From: Rhizomicrobium electricum
Lineage (GTDB): Bacteria > Pseudomonadota > Alphaproteobacteria > Micropepsales > Micropepsaceae
Assembly: GCF_011762045.1 (NCBI RefSeq)
Contig: NZ_JAASQS010000004.1
Span: forward strand, 248,001-312,000
Reading direction: 5' to 3'
Length of the DNA: 64,000 nucleotides
Position numbers and translations under genes: made by a program. This document shows positions 8,767 to 17,661 of this stretch, piece by piece; position 1 is the first letter of the stretch, and each line of letters starts with the position of its first letter. The notes below the pieces were generated by a model. That model was not told the DNA's origin and ran no database searches. It saw only the letters and a program-made list of their open reading frames with translations.

Positions 8767-9183
8767 ATGGCAATGGGACGTAAAGCTCGACACCTACTCA
8801 TTTGGGCATTGCTAGTGTCGCTGGCCGGATGTGGCTTCTATAACGATGAGGCCCTAACCGCGAAATACAAGCTCGTCGCCGTAGACGCTAGAGAGCAGAT
8901 GGCGCTGTGTTGGGACGAAGGCGACGGCGTTAGCAGTTTTCTGGCCGGTCCTACGCTGTTTTCGGCGGGATACGACAGGAACTACGTGGTAGCCGCCATT
9001 CACCCCAAGGGCGAGAAGGCCGTTACCCAATACTTCTACATCGTTCGTAACCCTAAGTTCGAGGCACGACGTGGGCCAAGTAGCGACGATATTCATGGTC
9101 CTTTCAATGCGCAGGAATACTCAAAGGAATCTGCTCGTCTTCGGCTCCCACCGTTTACCCGAACCTTTGATGATCTGAAGTGA
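8767..9183 (+). CDS. Predicted lipoprotein of unknown function
   Basis: The product is 138 aa. It begins with a lipoprotein signal peptide: basic GRKAR, hydrophobic LLIWALLVSLAGC with the lipobox LAGC, and Cys near residue 22. After signal peptidase II cleavage the protein would be anchored to a membrane, probably the outer one since Gly follows the Cys. The remaining 115 residues show no family I know. ATG 8767 and ATG 8773 are both possible starts, with a G-rich stretch just before. Repeat copies lie on both sides. Confidence 0.65.
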   Translation: MAMGRKARHLLIWALLVSLAGCGFYNDEALTAKYKLVAVDAREQMALCWDEGDGVSSFLAGPTLFSAGYDRNYVVAAIHPKGEKAVTQYFYIVRNPKFEARRGPSSDDIHGPFNAQEYSKESARLRLPPFTRTFDDLK

Positions 9184-9250
9184 TGGCAATGACCGTTGCT
9201 GGCGCGAGGCCGCCGTCCAGCCAATGTCCGGAAGCCATGGCGCATTCCTG
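9184..9250. repeat. Dispersed intergenic repeat, copy 3
   Basis: The core at 9200-9233 (TGGCGCGAGG to TCCGGAA) aligns gap-free with the cores at 6736 and 8634. It starts right after the stop codon of the lipoprotein gene. The rest of the gap up to 9338 shows nothing recognisable. Confidence 0.55.
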
Positions 9251-9338
9251 CCGTTGCCGTTTGATAAGGAAACGCAACTTCCGTCCTGATCTCGGTGGAG
9301 ATCGTGGCTTCCGGCTGACAGCAAATCGGGCGGCCGAT

Positions 9339-11540
9339 CTATCCGGCGCGCGCCGCTTCCGTCAGCGCGTCTTCCAGGGCTTTCACGGCGGCGCGGTTGC
9401 CATTCGCCTTTGCGGCGGCATTCCGGATGGTGTCGCGTTTTGCGCCTTCGTGCGCGAAGCGGATAGCGCGGTCCACGTATTCTTCCTGCGATGACGCGAT
9501 CCCGTCCGTGATCCCGATTTGCCGCAGGAGGCCGGCCGCCAGGCGCTGCCGCAGGAAGGCGCCTTCCAGGGTGACGATCGGCAAACCGCGATGGACGGCC
9601 TGCCACGCGGTGGTGTAGCCGGAAAACGCCGGGCAATCCAAATACACGTCCATCGCGTCGAGGAAGCCGGCGAATTCGTCGGGCGCGAGCCACGGCATCA
9701 CCCGCAAATGCGCGTCGGGATCGAGGCCTTCGGCGCGAAACGCTGCGGCGAGCCGGTCGCGCAATTTTGCCGTGGCCCAGTGGAGTTTCTTCCGCGGCGC
9801 CAAGAGCCAGAACTCGCTGGGACCGACAGCCTTGGCAATGCGGGCGATGAGGCCGTCGTCGGCGGGATCGAATTTGATCGGCTGGTGACACAAGGCAAAA
9901 CGCACCGTGCCGCTTGCGGCAGATGGGGGAGCCCACGGTTTCGCCGATCCGGCGGGCGCCTCCATGCAGACTCCGGTGCCGGGCAGGCGCACGAGCCGTT
10001 CGCGATAGTGCCGCTCGGCGTCCGGCCCTTCGAGCAAATCGCCGGACAGAAACACATCGATGGTCGGCAGGCCGGTGGTGACCGGATGGCCCCAACCCGC
10101 CGCCTGCACCGGCGCCAGGCGAAGCGCGGCGAGCGTGCAAGCCGTGGGGTCCATGCCGACTTCGGGATAGAAGATCACGTCCGGGGTGTCGTGCTTGATG
10201 GCGTCGATCCAAACCCGAACGGATTTCGGCCCGGCAACGAAGCGGCTGACCTGGGCAGCAGCCCACGCGGCTTCGTCCCCTGTCGCGGCTTGCGTGTGAT
10301 AAAAGAAAATCTCGAACCGCTGACGGTCAAGCTGCGCCACGATCCCGCGCAGGATGACTTCCCAAACGGGATGATGCCGCCGCACTTGTCCGCTGACGAT
10401 GCCGAGGCGGATTTTATCGCGCCGCACGGCGCAAGGCATTTCCGGATGCCAGTACTCCGCCGCCGCCGCACTGGCGAGATCGCCATAGCGGGAAAGAAGC
10501 GCGCCGGTATCGCTCGGCCGGTAAGCCAGATAAAACGGCTGCATGGTTCCGATCGCCTTGCCCAGCTTGCCGGGATTGGCGCGGCTCCAGGTCTCCAACG
10601 CCGTGAGGGCCTCAGCGAAGTCTTCCGCCGCACCGGTGCTTTGGCGGACATCCTCGGCGAAGACCGGAATCGCCGCGATGGTCTCGCCGAGTTTCGCTTC
10701 GGCAAAATCGGGCTGGATCGCCAGAGCGCGGCGGAACGACTCGGCGGCTTCTTTGGCGTGGCCTTGTTCCATCAGGATCATGCCCAGCGTCTTGTGCGCT
10801 TCGGCGTAATCGGGCTTGGCGCGCAAAGCCTCGCGGCACGCCGCCGCCGCCTCGTCCAACTGTTCGGTCCCGATGAGGACGAGCGCGAGATTGCCGTGCG
10901 CTTCGGCGAAAGCCGGTTTGATTGCCAGCGCGCGGCGATACGAAGCCGCGGCCTCTTCGAGCTTGCCCTGCAGCCGGAACAGACTGCCGATGTTGTTGTG
11001 GACCTCGGCGAAGTTCGGGTTGGCGGCCAGAACCTGCCGGTACGCCGCCATGGCCTCGTCCGGCAATCCTTCCGCCATGAGAACGTTACCGAGACAGAAG
11101 AGGGCCTGATGATGGTTCGGCTTCAGTTTCAGGGCTTGCCGGAACGATGCCGCCGCTTCGTCGAGCGAGTTCGCGGCCTGAAGAACGAGGCCGAGATGAT
11201 AATGCGCGTCGACATGATCCGGCTTGAGCGCCAGCGCCCGGCGATAGGACGCCGCTGCGGCATCCAGCTTGCCTTGCTCCTTCAGAGCGTTGCCGAGATT
11301 GTTGTGGAACGACGGAACCTTGTCGTTCTGGCCGATCGCTTTGCCGATCCAGTCGACGGCCGCATCGAACTGCCCGCGCTGAAGCGCAGCCACGCCCAGA
11401 AGATGCAAGGCATCGGCATGGCGCGGATCGAGCGCGAGGATGTTGCGGTAAAGCTGCTCCGCATCGTTCAGGCGGCCCGCTTGATGATGGCGCAGCGCCA
11501 GAGCGAACATGTCCTGCAGCCGCTTCGGCGGTTGTTCCAT
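9339..11540 (-). CDS. TPR protein with GT41/SPINDLY-like glycosyltransferase domain
   Basis: The 733-aa product has about eight tetratricopeptide repeats in residues 1-290, each with the pattern AxxxLGxxLxxxGxxxxAxxxxxxAL. A C-terminal domain resembles the GT41 (O-GlcNAc transferase-like, SPINDLY) family. It shows KIRLGIVSGQVRRHHPVW near the domain start, HPVTTGLPTIDVFLS, FALCHQPIKFDP, and the UDP-sugar end motif YTTAWQAVHRGLPIVTLEG. In bacteria such proteins glycosylate proteins or take part in polysaccharide synthesis; the acceptor is unknown. It is single, with a GGAAAGGG ribosome site, and convergent with nothing in its family nearby. The family is clear and the substrate is not. Confidence 0.85.
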   Translation of the reverse strand: MEQPPKRLQDMFALALRHHQAGRLNDAEQLYRNILALDPRHADALHLLGVAALQRGQFDAAVDWIGKAIGQNDKVPSFHNNLGNALKEQGKLDAAAASYRRALALKPDHVDAHYHLGLVLQAANSLDEAAASFRQALKLKPNHHQALFCLGNVLMAEGLPDEAMAAYRQVLAANPNFAEVHNNIGSLFRLQGKLEEAAASYRRALAIKPAFAEAHGNLALVLIGTEQLDEAAAACREALRAKPDYAEAHKTLGMILMEQGHAKEAAESFRRALAIQPDFAEAKLGETIAAIPVFAEDVRQSTGAAEDFAEALTALETWSRANPGKLGKAIGTMQPFYLAYRPSDTGALLSRYGDLASAAAAEYWHPEMPCAVRRDKIRLGIVSGQVRRHHPVWEVILRGIVAQLDRQRFEIFFYHTQAATGDEAAWAAAQVSRFVAGPKSVRVWIDAIKHDTPDVIFYPEVGMDPTACTLAALRLAPVQAAGWGHPVTTGLPTIDVFLSGDLLEGPDAERHYRERLVRLPGTGVCMEAPAGSAKPWAPPSAASGTVRFALCHQPIKFDPADDGLIARIAKAVGPSEFWLLAPRKKLHWATAKLRDRLAAAFRAEGLDPDAHLRVMPWLAPDEFAGFLDAMDVYLDCPAFSGYTTAWQAVHRGLPIVTLEGAFLRQRLAAGLLRQIGITDGIASSQEEYVDRAIRFAHEGAKRDTIRNAAAKANGNRAAVKALEDALTEAARAG

Positions 11541-11727
11541 TGCGGTACCCTTTCCAAGGCGGGGCGCCCGATCCTAGACGGCCGCCGTCGCCCGCGGCAA
11601 GGCGGCGAGGTCCCCGTCGATTTTCTTCCCGAATACGTATTCAGGCGCTCGCGCCGAACCCGACAGCCGCGTAACAATCGGCTCCAAACCGGCACCGCCG
11701 AGGGCGGGCCCCTTTCGGGAGGATGGA

Positions 11728-13749
11728 ATGAAGCACGCACTCTTCGCGCTGGCGTTGGCGTTTGCCCTGGTTCCGGCCAAGGCCGATCCGGTGGCGGAGA
11801 TCGCCTCGCCCGGCAAAGTGCTGGCGGTTCAGATCCAGATCGACGGCGACGGGCGGCCGTCCTATTCGGTGACGCGGGGCGGTAAAGACGTGATCCAGCC
11901 GTCGCGGCTCGGCTTCCTTCTCACCGATCAGCCCAAGCTCGAACGCAATTTCAAGCTCGACGGCGTCGAAACCGCCGCCCACGACGACACCTGGGAGCAG
12001 CCTTGGGGCGAATGGCGCTTCATCCGCAATCACTACAACGAGCTGCGCGTCCATCTGAAAGAGAAGATCGCGCCGGCGCGCAAACTCGATATCGTGTTCC
12101 GCGTCTATGACGACGGTGTCGGCTTCCGCTACGAATTCCCCGAACAGCCGCAGCTCAAGACCGTGAACATCGGCGAGGAGCTGACCGAATTCGCCGTCGC
12201 CGATCCGGCCGAGGCGTGGTGGGAAGTCGGCGGCGAATGGAACCGCTACGAGCAGCTTTACCAGCACACCCGTCTCGATCAGGTGAGCCAAGCGCACACG
12301 CCGCTGACGATCAAGACCGACAAGGGCCTCTACATCGCGTTCCACGAAGCGGCGCTGGTCGATTATTCCGCGATGTGGCTGCGCCGCGTCGATGGTCAGC
12401 GGCTCAAGACGGTGCTGTCGCCGTCGGCGCAGCATGCCGCCAAGGTGCTGCGCACGGCGCCGTTCCCGTCGCCCTGGCGCACGATGATCATCGCCGATAG
12501 CGCGCCCGGTCTTTACATGTCGCATCTCGAACTGAACCTCAACGAGCCCGCCAAGGTCGATGTGGCGTGGTTCAAGCCCTACAAATACGCCGGCATCTGG
12601 TGGGGCATGCACCTCGGGCTCGAGACCTGGGGTTCGGGGCCGCATCACGGCGCCACCACCGAGAACACCAAGCGCATGATCGATTTCGCCGCCGCCAATG
12701 GCTTCAAGGAAGTGCTGGTGGAAGGCTGGAATTATTCGTGGGACGACGACTGGTTCGCCAACGGCCACGATCTTTCCTACACGCGCGCTTATCCCGATTT
12801 CGACATCAAGGCGCTGGCGGCCTATGCCAAGGCGAAGGGCGTCAAGATCATCGGCCATCACGAGACGTTCGGAAAGGTCGACAATTACGAAGCCCAGCTT
12901 CCCGCCGCGCTCGATCTGCTCGCCGGGCTCGGCTACGACTCGATCAAGACCGGCTATGTCGCCGATGCGGGCGGTCTGCGTGTCAAAGGCGCCGACGGCA
13001 AGACCTATTACGAATATCACGACAGCCAAGCCTCGGCGGTGCATCACTTGAAGGTGGTCACCGAAGCGGCCGGGCGCCATATCGGCGTCGTCGATCACGA
13101 GCCGATCAAGGACACCGGCCTGCGCCGCACCTATCCCAACTGGGTGTCGCGCGAAGGCGCCCGCGGCCAGGAATACAATGCCTGGGGCAATCCGCCCAAT
13201 CCGCCGAACCATGAATCCTTGCTGGTCTTCACCCGCATGCTGGCCGGTCCGTTCGATTTCACGCCGGGCGTCTTGAGCCTTACCGGCCAGAAAGGCCAGA
13301 AGATCCGGAACACGGTCACGCACCAGCTCGCCGACTACATCGTGCTCTACAGCCCGGTGCAGATGGTCGCCGATTTGCCGGAGAACTATGCCAAGTATCC
13401 GGGGCCGTTCCAGTTCATCAAGGACGTGCCGACCGACTGGCAGGATACCCGCGTGCTCGCGGGCGAGCCGGGCCAATTCGCCGTGATCGCGCGCAAGGAT
13501 CGCAATTCCGCCAACTGGTATCTCGGCGCCGTCGGCGACGACACCAAGCGCACGCTGACGGTGAAGCTCGATTTCCTCGACAACAAGCATCGCTGGGTCG
13601 CCGAGACCTATCTCGACGCCAAGGATGCCGATTGGGACACCAACCCGCACGCCATCGATATTGGAAAGCGCGCGGTGAAGCCGGGCGAGACGCTGACGCT
13701 GAATCTCGCCCGCGGCGGCGGCGCCGCGATCCGCTTTGTGGCGAAGTGA
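11728..13749 (+). CDS. Glycoside hydrolase family 97 alpha-glucosidase, exported
   Basis: This 673-aa protein has a signal peptide (MKHALFALALAFALVPAKA) and the full GH97 layout: beta-sandwich N-domain, TIM barrel and small C-domain. In SusB, an inverting member, three Glu residues carry out the reaction; the matching ones here are Glu379 (HHET), Glu458 (DHEP) and Glu482 (RGQEYN). All three being Glu points to an inverting alpha-glucosidase rather than the retaining alpha-galactosidase branch. It acts in the periplasm on alpha-glucosides such as starch fragments. The next gene is a GH13 alpha-amylase, so the two probably degrade alpha-glucan together. AGGATGGA precedes the ATG. A palindromic element follows the stop within 8 nt. 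Confidence 0.92.
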   Translation: MKHALFALALAFALVPAKADPVAEIASPGKVLAVQIQIDGDGRPSYSVTRGGKDVIQPSRLGFLLTDQPKLERNFKLDGVETAAHDDTWEQPWGEWRFIRNHYNELRVHLKEKIAPARKLDIVFRVYDDGVGFRYEFPEQPQLKTVNIGEELTEFAVADPAEAWWEVGGEWNRYEQLYQHTRLDQVSQAHTPLTIKTDKGLYIAFHEAALVDYSAMWLRRVDGQRLKTVLSPSAQHAAKVLRTAPFPSPWRTMIIADSAPGLYMSHLELNLNEPAKVDVAWFKPYKYAGIWWGMHLGLETWGSGPHHGATTENTKRMIDFAAANGFKEVLVEGWNYSWDDDWFANGHDLSYTRAYPDFDIKALAAYAKAKGVKIIGHHETFGKVDNYEAQLPAALDLLAGLGYDSIKTGYVADAGGLRVKGADGKTYYEYHDSQASAVHHLKVVTEAAGRHIGVVDHEPIKDTGLRRTYPNWVSREGARGQEYNAWGNPPNPPNHESLLVFTRMLAGPFDFTPGVLSLTGQKGQKIRNTVTHQLADYIVLYSPVQMVADLPENYAKYPGPFQFIKDVPTDWQDTRVLAGEPGQFAVIARKDRNSANWYLGAVGDDTKRTLTVKLDFLDNKHRWVAETYLDAKDADWDTNPHAIDIGKRAVKPGETLTLNLARGGGAAIRFVAK

Positions 13750-13756
13750 GCACACC

Positions 13757-13930
13757 TGTCATCCCCGGCTGAGCAAGCGTCAGCGCAGCGAAGGGAAGGG
13801 GACCCAGGTGTTGAAGCGAGCTGTACGCTGACGATGTGATGCAGTTTTGCTCGGGTGTCGGCGCCATTCCGTTATCGGCACCTGGGTCCCCTTCCCCTGC
13901 GCCGCTACGCGGCTTCGGCCGGGGATGACA
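13757..13930. repeat. Nested palindromic element, family P1, copy 1
   Basis: The outer inverted repeat TGTCATCCCCGGC (13757-13769) / GCCGGGGATGACA (13918-13930) is perfect over 13 bp. Inside is a perfect 18-bp inverted repeat starting GGGAAGGGGACC (13793-13810 and 13879-13896), around a 68-nt centre. There is no transposase. Other copies are at 61458 and, in shorter form, 44742. It resembles a small non-autonomous palindromic element. Confidence 0.8.
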
Positions 13931-13948
13931 GAATTTTGGAGAGGGAAC

Positions 13949-15259
13949 ATGTCCAACCGCGCACTTCTTCTTGCCACCGCTCTCGCCTTTTCTCTCGCGC
14001 CGTTCGCCTCCGCCGATGTCGTCCATCCCGGCTGGGCCAGGAACGCGACCATTTATGAAGTGAATGTGCGCCAGTATTCGCCCGACAGCGCGCTTTCGGC
14101 GGTGACCAAGGATCTGCCGCGGCTGAAGACCATGGGCATCGACATCGTCTGGCTGATGCCGATCCATCCCATCGGCAAGGAGCACAGGAAAGGCCCGCTC
14201 GGCAGCTACTATTCGGTCGCCGACTACAAGGCGGTCAATCCCGAGTTCGGCACCATGGACGATCTCAAGACGCTGGTCGCGCGCGCCCACGGCCTCGGCA
14301 TGAAGGTCATCCTCGATTGGGTGCCCAATCACACCGCCTGGGACAATCCCTGGGTCAAAGACCATCCCGAGTGGTACCTGAAGGACGAGACCGGCAAGAT
14401 CGGGCCGGTGACGTTCGGCTCCGGCGCCGACAAGCAGGTGTGGGAAGACGTCGTCGGCCTCGATTACAAAGTGCCGGCGTTGCGCGCGGCGATGATCGAC
14501 GCCATGGCGTTCTGGATCAAAACCGCCGACGTCGACGGCTTCCGTGAGGACGTCGCCACCAACGTGCCGGTCGATTTCTGGAACGAAGCGCGGCGCGAGT
14601 TGGACAAGATCAAGCCGGTGTTCATGCTGGCCGAGTCCGACAAGCCGGAGCTGCAGCAAGACGCCTTCGATATGACTTATGGCTGGGATTTCTACCATGT
14701 CCTGGTCAAATCGGCGAAAACCGGCGATGCCGACGTCTTGCGCGATTTCTTCGCTCATCCGCCCAAGACCTATCCGGCGGGCTCGTATCGGATGGAGTTC
14801 ACCTCCGATCATGACGAGAATTCCTGGGCCGGGTCCGATACCGAGCTCTACGGCAAGGCGTTCAAGCCGTATGCGGTGATCGCCGCCACCGTGCCCGGCA
14901 TGCCACTGGTTTATTCGGGGCAGGAGTCCGGCCTCGACAAGCGGCTCAAATTCTTCGAGAAGGACCCGATCGCCTGGAAGAACTATCCGCTGGCGGATTT
15001 TTATCGCGGCCTGCTGACGCTCAAGCACGACACGCCGGCGCTCTGGAACGACAACGCCGCGATGGACGTGCTCGATCCGCACAATGCGCACGTCTTCGCC
15101 TTCCGGCGCGCGAAGGACGGTCACAGCGTGACGGTGACGGTGAATCTTTCGGACAAGGTGCAGGTGGTGAAAGGCGCGGGTCTGAAACCCGGTGCGCTCA
15201 AGCCGTATGCCTGGACGATCTCTCTAAAAGAGGCGTCTACCCGAAAATCAGCGCGCTGA
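13949..15259 (+). CDS. Exported GH13 alpha-amylase family protein
   Basis: The 436-aa product has a signal peptide (MSNRALLLATALAFSLAPFASA) and a compact GH13 barrel. The catalytic triad is visible: nucleophile Asp201 in GFRED, acid/base Glu229 in MLAESD, and transition-state Asp289 in SDHDEN; region I is DWVPNHTAWDN. It hydrolyses or rearranges alpha-1,4-glucans in the periplasm. The start at 13949 is supported by GGAGAGGG at 13939-13946 and the signal peptide; an upstream in-frame ATG at 13847 lies inside the palindromic element and is unlikely. It follows the GH97 gene in the same direction. Its 3' end overlaps the small minus-strand gene by 23 nt. Confidence 0.92.
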   Translation: MSNRALLLATALAFSLAPFASADVVHPGWARNATIYEVNVRQYSPDSALSAVTKDLPRLKTMGIDIVWLMPIHPIGKEHRKGPLGSYYSVADYKAVNPEFGTMDDLKTLVARAHGLGMKVILDWVPNHTAWDNPWVKDHPEWYLKDETGKIGPVTFGSGADKQVWEDVVGLDYKVPALRAAMIDAMAFWIKTADVDGFREDVATNVPVDFWNEARRELDKIKPVFMLAESDKPELQQDAFDMTYGWDFYHVLVKSAKTGDADVLRDFFAHPPKTYPAGSYRMEFTSDHDENSWAGSDTELYGKAFKPYAVIAATVPGMPLVYSGQESGLDKRLKFFEKDPIAWKNYPLADFYRGLLTLKHDTPALWNDNAAMDVLDPHNAHVFAFRRAKDGHSVTVTVNLSDKVQVVKGAGLKPGALKPYAWTISLKEASTRKSAR

Positions 15260-15431
15260 GGATCAGGCCCATCACGGCGATGGTGGCGACCGACAGGAGC
15301 GGGCGGGCATGGTCGACGGACCAGGACACCGCGGCGCCGCGGCGGCCGTTGCGTTCCTCGAGCTCCATCGCCAGCCAGTCTTCGGTCTCGGCGGCGGTGC
15401 AAACGATACTGGTCGCGTGTTCCTGGGACAT
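15237..15431 (-). CDS. Small single-pass membrane protein
   Basis: The 64-residue product has a soluble, Glu-rich N-terminal part and one C-terminal transmembrane helix (LLSVATIAVMGLILSALIFG), so it looks like a tail-anchored protein. GGAGG lies 7 nt before the ATG at 15431; an in-frame GTG at 15443 would place the ribosome site inside the gene and is less likely. It overlaps the end of the GH13 gene on the other strand by 23 nt. No family is recognised and no function can be inferred. Confidence 0.55.
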   Translation of the reverse strand: MSQEHATSIVCTAAETEDWLAMELEERNGRRGAAVSWSVDHARPLLSVATIAVMGLILSALIFG

Positions 15432-15573
15432 GCTGGCCTCCACAGCGCCAGAGTGACCGCGGGGTCGTTAGCGTAGGGTTAGCATTGCCGGGGAAATTGT
15501 GCGCGTTCCGGCATTTGCCGCCGACCGTTGCCGGAAAGCCGCGCCGCCGGCGCGAACCGACGCGCGGTTCGCT

Positions 15574-16458
15574 CTAGCCTTGTCCGGCCTCGGGGTTGCG
15601 GGACCACAGCCGCTGGGTCACCGCTTCGCGCTCTTTCGCCAGCGTTTTGATGGCCGCCGCATGCGACTTGAAGCGGGCGGCATCGCGGGTGCCGTAGAAC
15701 GCCATGTCGAAGCCATGGGCGTACCAGCCGGACTTGGCGGCGGCCAGATCGTCGAGCATGCGGGTGTACTCGGCGATCAGGTCGGCATCGATCTGGCGCA
15801 AGCGGGCACTGTCGGCTTCGGCGCTGTCGGCGAGCGCAGCAACAGCCGCTTGTCTCGCCGCCGAGGTCGTGTGCAGCGCGGCGAGTGCGGTCCGGAACTT
15901 GGCCGCGGCGGCGGTATCGCGGTCGCGGCAGGACTGCTCGACGGCTTGCGTCTGTTTCAGCTTTTCGCGGGCGCGCTCGAGCCCCTTTTGCGATCCGAGA
16001 CTGACGGGGCGCATGAATTTCGGAAAGCCGACCTGATCCAGTTCGGCCTGACAGGCGTTGGCGTTCATAATCACCTGGGCGGCGTAGTCGTTCTCCAGCA
16101 TCCGCGGCGATTGCCAGCGCGTATCGTCGACCCAATCGAAACCGGCTTTGCGCGCGAGCTGCGGACCGAAATTGACCAGGATCACCGCCAGCAGCAGGAC
16201 CGGCAGGAGATTGAAGCCTTGCCACACACGGCTGTTGCGCTGGAGCGCCGCGCAAACGCCATAGGTCAAACCCCATACGATGAAGCAAATCGCGATTTCG
16301 GCGCCCCAGAGATACATCTGCGGCGCCCGCCCGGCGGGGCCAACGGCACGGCCAAGATCTTCAAGTTCGAGACGATAAAACCATGTGCCGTAAACCGTCG
16401 CGGCGACGACGATCGCCATGACGATGACGGAAAGCCATTTATTGCGGTGTTCTTCCAC
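15574..16458 (-). CDS. Membrane protein with coiled-coil domain, function unknown
   Basis: The 294-aa product has an N-terminal transmembrane helix (residues 8-27), a second at about 50-70 (AEIAICFIVWGLTYGVCAAL) and a third at about 80-98. A soluble domain of about 190 residues follows that is rich in Ala, Lys and Glu and likely forms long helices or a coiled coil (KGLERAREKLKQTQAV and later). I do not recognise the family. It is a single gene, divergent from lpxC. The membrane part is well supported; anything beyond that is not. Confidence 0.7.
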   Translation of the reverse strand: MEEHRNKWLSVIVMAIVVAATVYGTWFYRLELEDLGRAVGPAGRAPQMYLWGAEIAICFIVWGLTYGVCAALQRNSRVWQGFNLLPVLLLAVILVNFGPQLARKAGFDWVDDTRWQSPRMLENDYAAQVIMNANACQAELDQVGFPKFMRPVSLGSQKGLERAREKLKQTQAVEQSCRDRDTAAAAKFRTALAALHTTSAARQAAVAALADSAEADSARLRQIDADLIAEYTRMLDDLAAAKSGWYAHGFDMAFYGTRDAARFKSHAAAIKTLAKEREAVTQRLWSRNPEAGQG

Positions 16459-16611
16459 GGCACATCCCCCCGACCGTTTGGAAATCCATTAATGGCAGGA
16501 ATAGCCGTACTGGCAAGCGGCGGCGTTACGGTAACATCCTGGTATCATCCGTGATGTGACGGCGTCTTTGACGCTTGTATGATCCGGCTTCCGCCACGAG
16601 AATGCTCCGCC

Positions 16612-17463
16612 ATGAGCTTCAGACACACGATTGCCAAGGAAGTCGCCTGCGAGGGCATCGCCCTGCACGCCGGCACTCAGGTCCGCATGATCCTGGCTCC
16701 CGCCGCGGCGGGATCCGGCGTGGTGTTCCGGCGGATGGATTTGGGCGGTCTCGAGGTTCCGGCCCGCTATGATTGCGTCACCGAAACGACCCTCGGCACC
16801 ACACTCGAAAGCGGGCGGGCGTCGGTCGCGGTCGTCGAGCACCTGATGGCGGCGGTAGCCGGCGCCGGGATCGACGATCTGGTGGTCGAGGTCGACGGCC
16901 CCGAGCCGCCGGTGCTGGATGGCGACGCCCTGTCGTTCCTCGATCTGCTCGACGCCGCCGGGGTGCGGGAGCTCGAGACACCCCGCCAGGCGGTGAAGGT
17001 CCTGCGCCGCGTGGAAGTGACGCACAAGGAGGCGCACTGCGCCCTGGTCCCGGCGCCGACCCTGCAATTCACCTTCGAGATCGCGTTCGCCTCGGCGGCG
17101 ATCGGCCGGCAGCATTTCGCGTTCGAGTGGTCGCCTGCGGCATTCCGGCACGAGATCGCTCCGGCCCGCACTTTCGGCGACATCGCCCAGCTCGAGGCCC
17201 TCAAGAAGATGGACCGCGGTCATGGCGCCTCGCTGCACAACACCCTGGCGATCGACGGCGACAAGGTTTTGAACGCCGATATCATGCGTTTTCCGGACGA
17301 GTTCGTGCGCCACAAGCTCCTGGACGCCGTGGGCGATCTCAGTCTGGCCGGGGCGCCGCTGATCGCCCGCTTCGAAGGCGTCAAGTCCGGCCACGCGCTC
17401 AATAACGCGTTGCTCCGGGCGCTTTATTCCGACCCCGCCAATTACCGGATCGTTCCCGCGTAG
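16612..17463 (+). CDS. lpxC: UDP-3-O-acyl-N-acetylglucosamine deacetylase
   Basis: LpxC is the zinc-dependent deacetylase that commits UDP-acyl-GlcNAc to lipid A synthesis. The start at 16612 gives MSFRHTIAKEVACEGIALHAG, the normal N-terminus, and 283 aa, slightly short for the family (about 300). Key residues are present: catalytic Glu and zinc His in VVEHLMAA, zinc His and Asp in HKLLDAVGD, and the catalytic His in SGHALNNA. The ATG at 16579 would add 11 residues without homology. In related genomes lpxC follows ftsZ closely; here 11 kb of accessory genes separate them. Confidence 0.95.
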   Translation: MSFRHTIAKEVACEGIALHAGTQVRMILAPAAAGSGVVFRRMDLGGLEVPARYDCVTETTLGTTLESGRASVAVVEHLMAAVAGAGIDDLVVEVDGPEPPVLDGDALSFLDLLDAAGVRELETPRQAVKVLRRVEVTHKEAHCALVPAPTLQFTFEIAFASAAIGRQHFAFEWSPAAFRHEIAPARTFGDIAQLEALKKMDRGHGASLHNTLAIDGDKVLNADIMRFPDEFVRHKLLDAVGDLSLAGAPLIARFEGVKSGHALNNALLRALYSDPANYRIVPA

Positions 17464-17661
17464 TTTGGGATCGCCGCGCTCGCGGATGGAAATCCAGAGG
17501 CCCTTTTCCGGCAGGCGCTTCAAATTACGGCGCTGTAACCCCGGCCCCATGCTAACCGGTTAATACAAAGGCGGTTTTGCCCTCTGGACCTTGCGTCGTT
17601 CCGGATGCGATAAGGCGTCCCGCATGCCCGTTTCTGGGCGCCTGAACTGGAACGCTTGTCC

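Noticed and set aside
13418-15124. A 568-codon open frame on the minus strand
   Set aside because: It lies across the GH97 and GH13 genes and the palindromic element between them and has no domain; it is a shadow of the real genes.
17553-17562. TAACCGGTTA palindrome before bamD as a CtrA site
   Set aside because: The CtrA consensus TTAA-N7-TTAA is not met on either strand; the palindrome alone is not enough.
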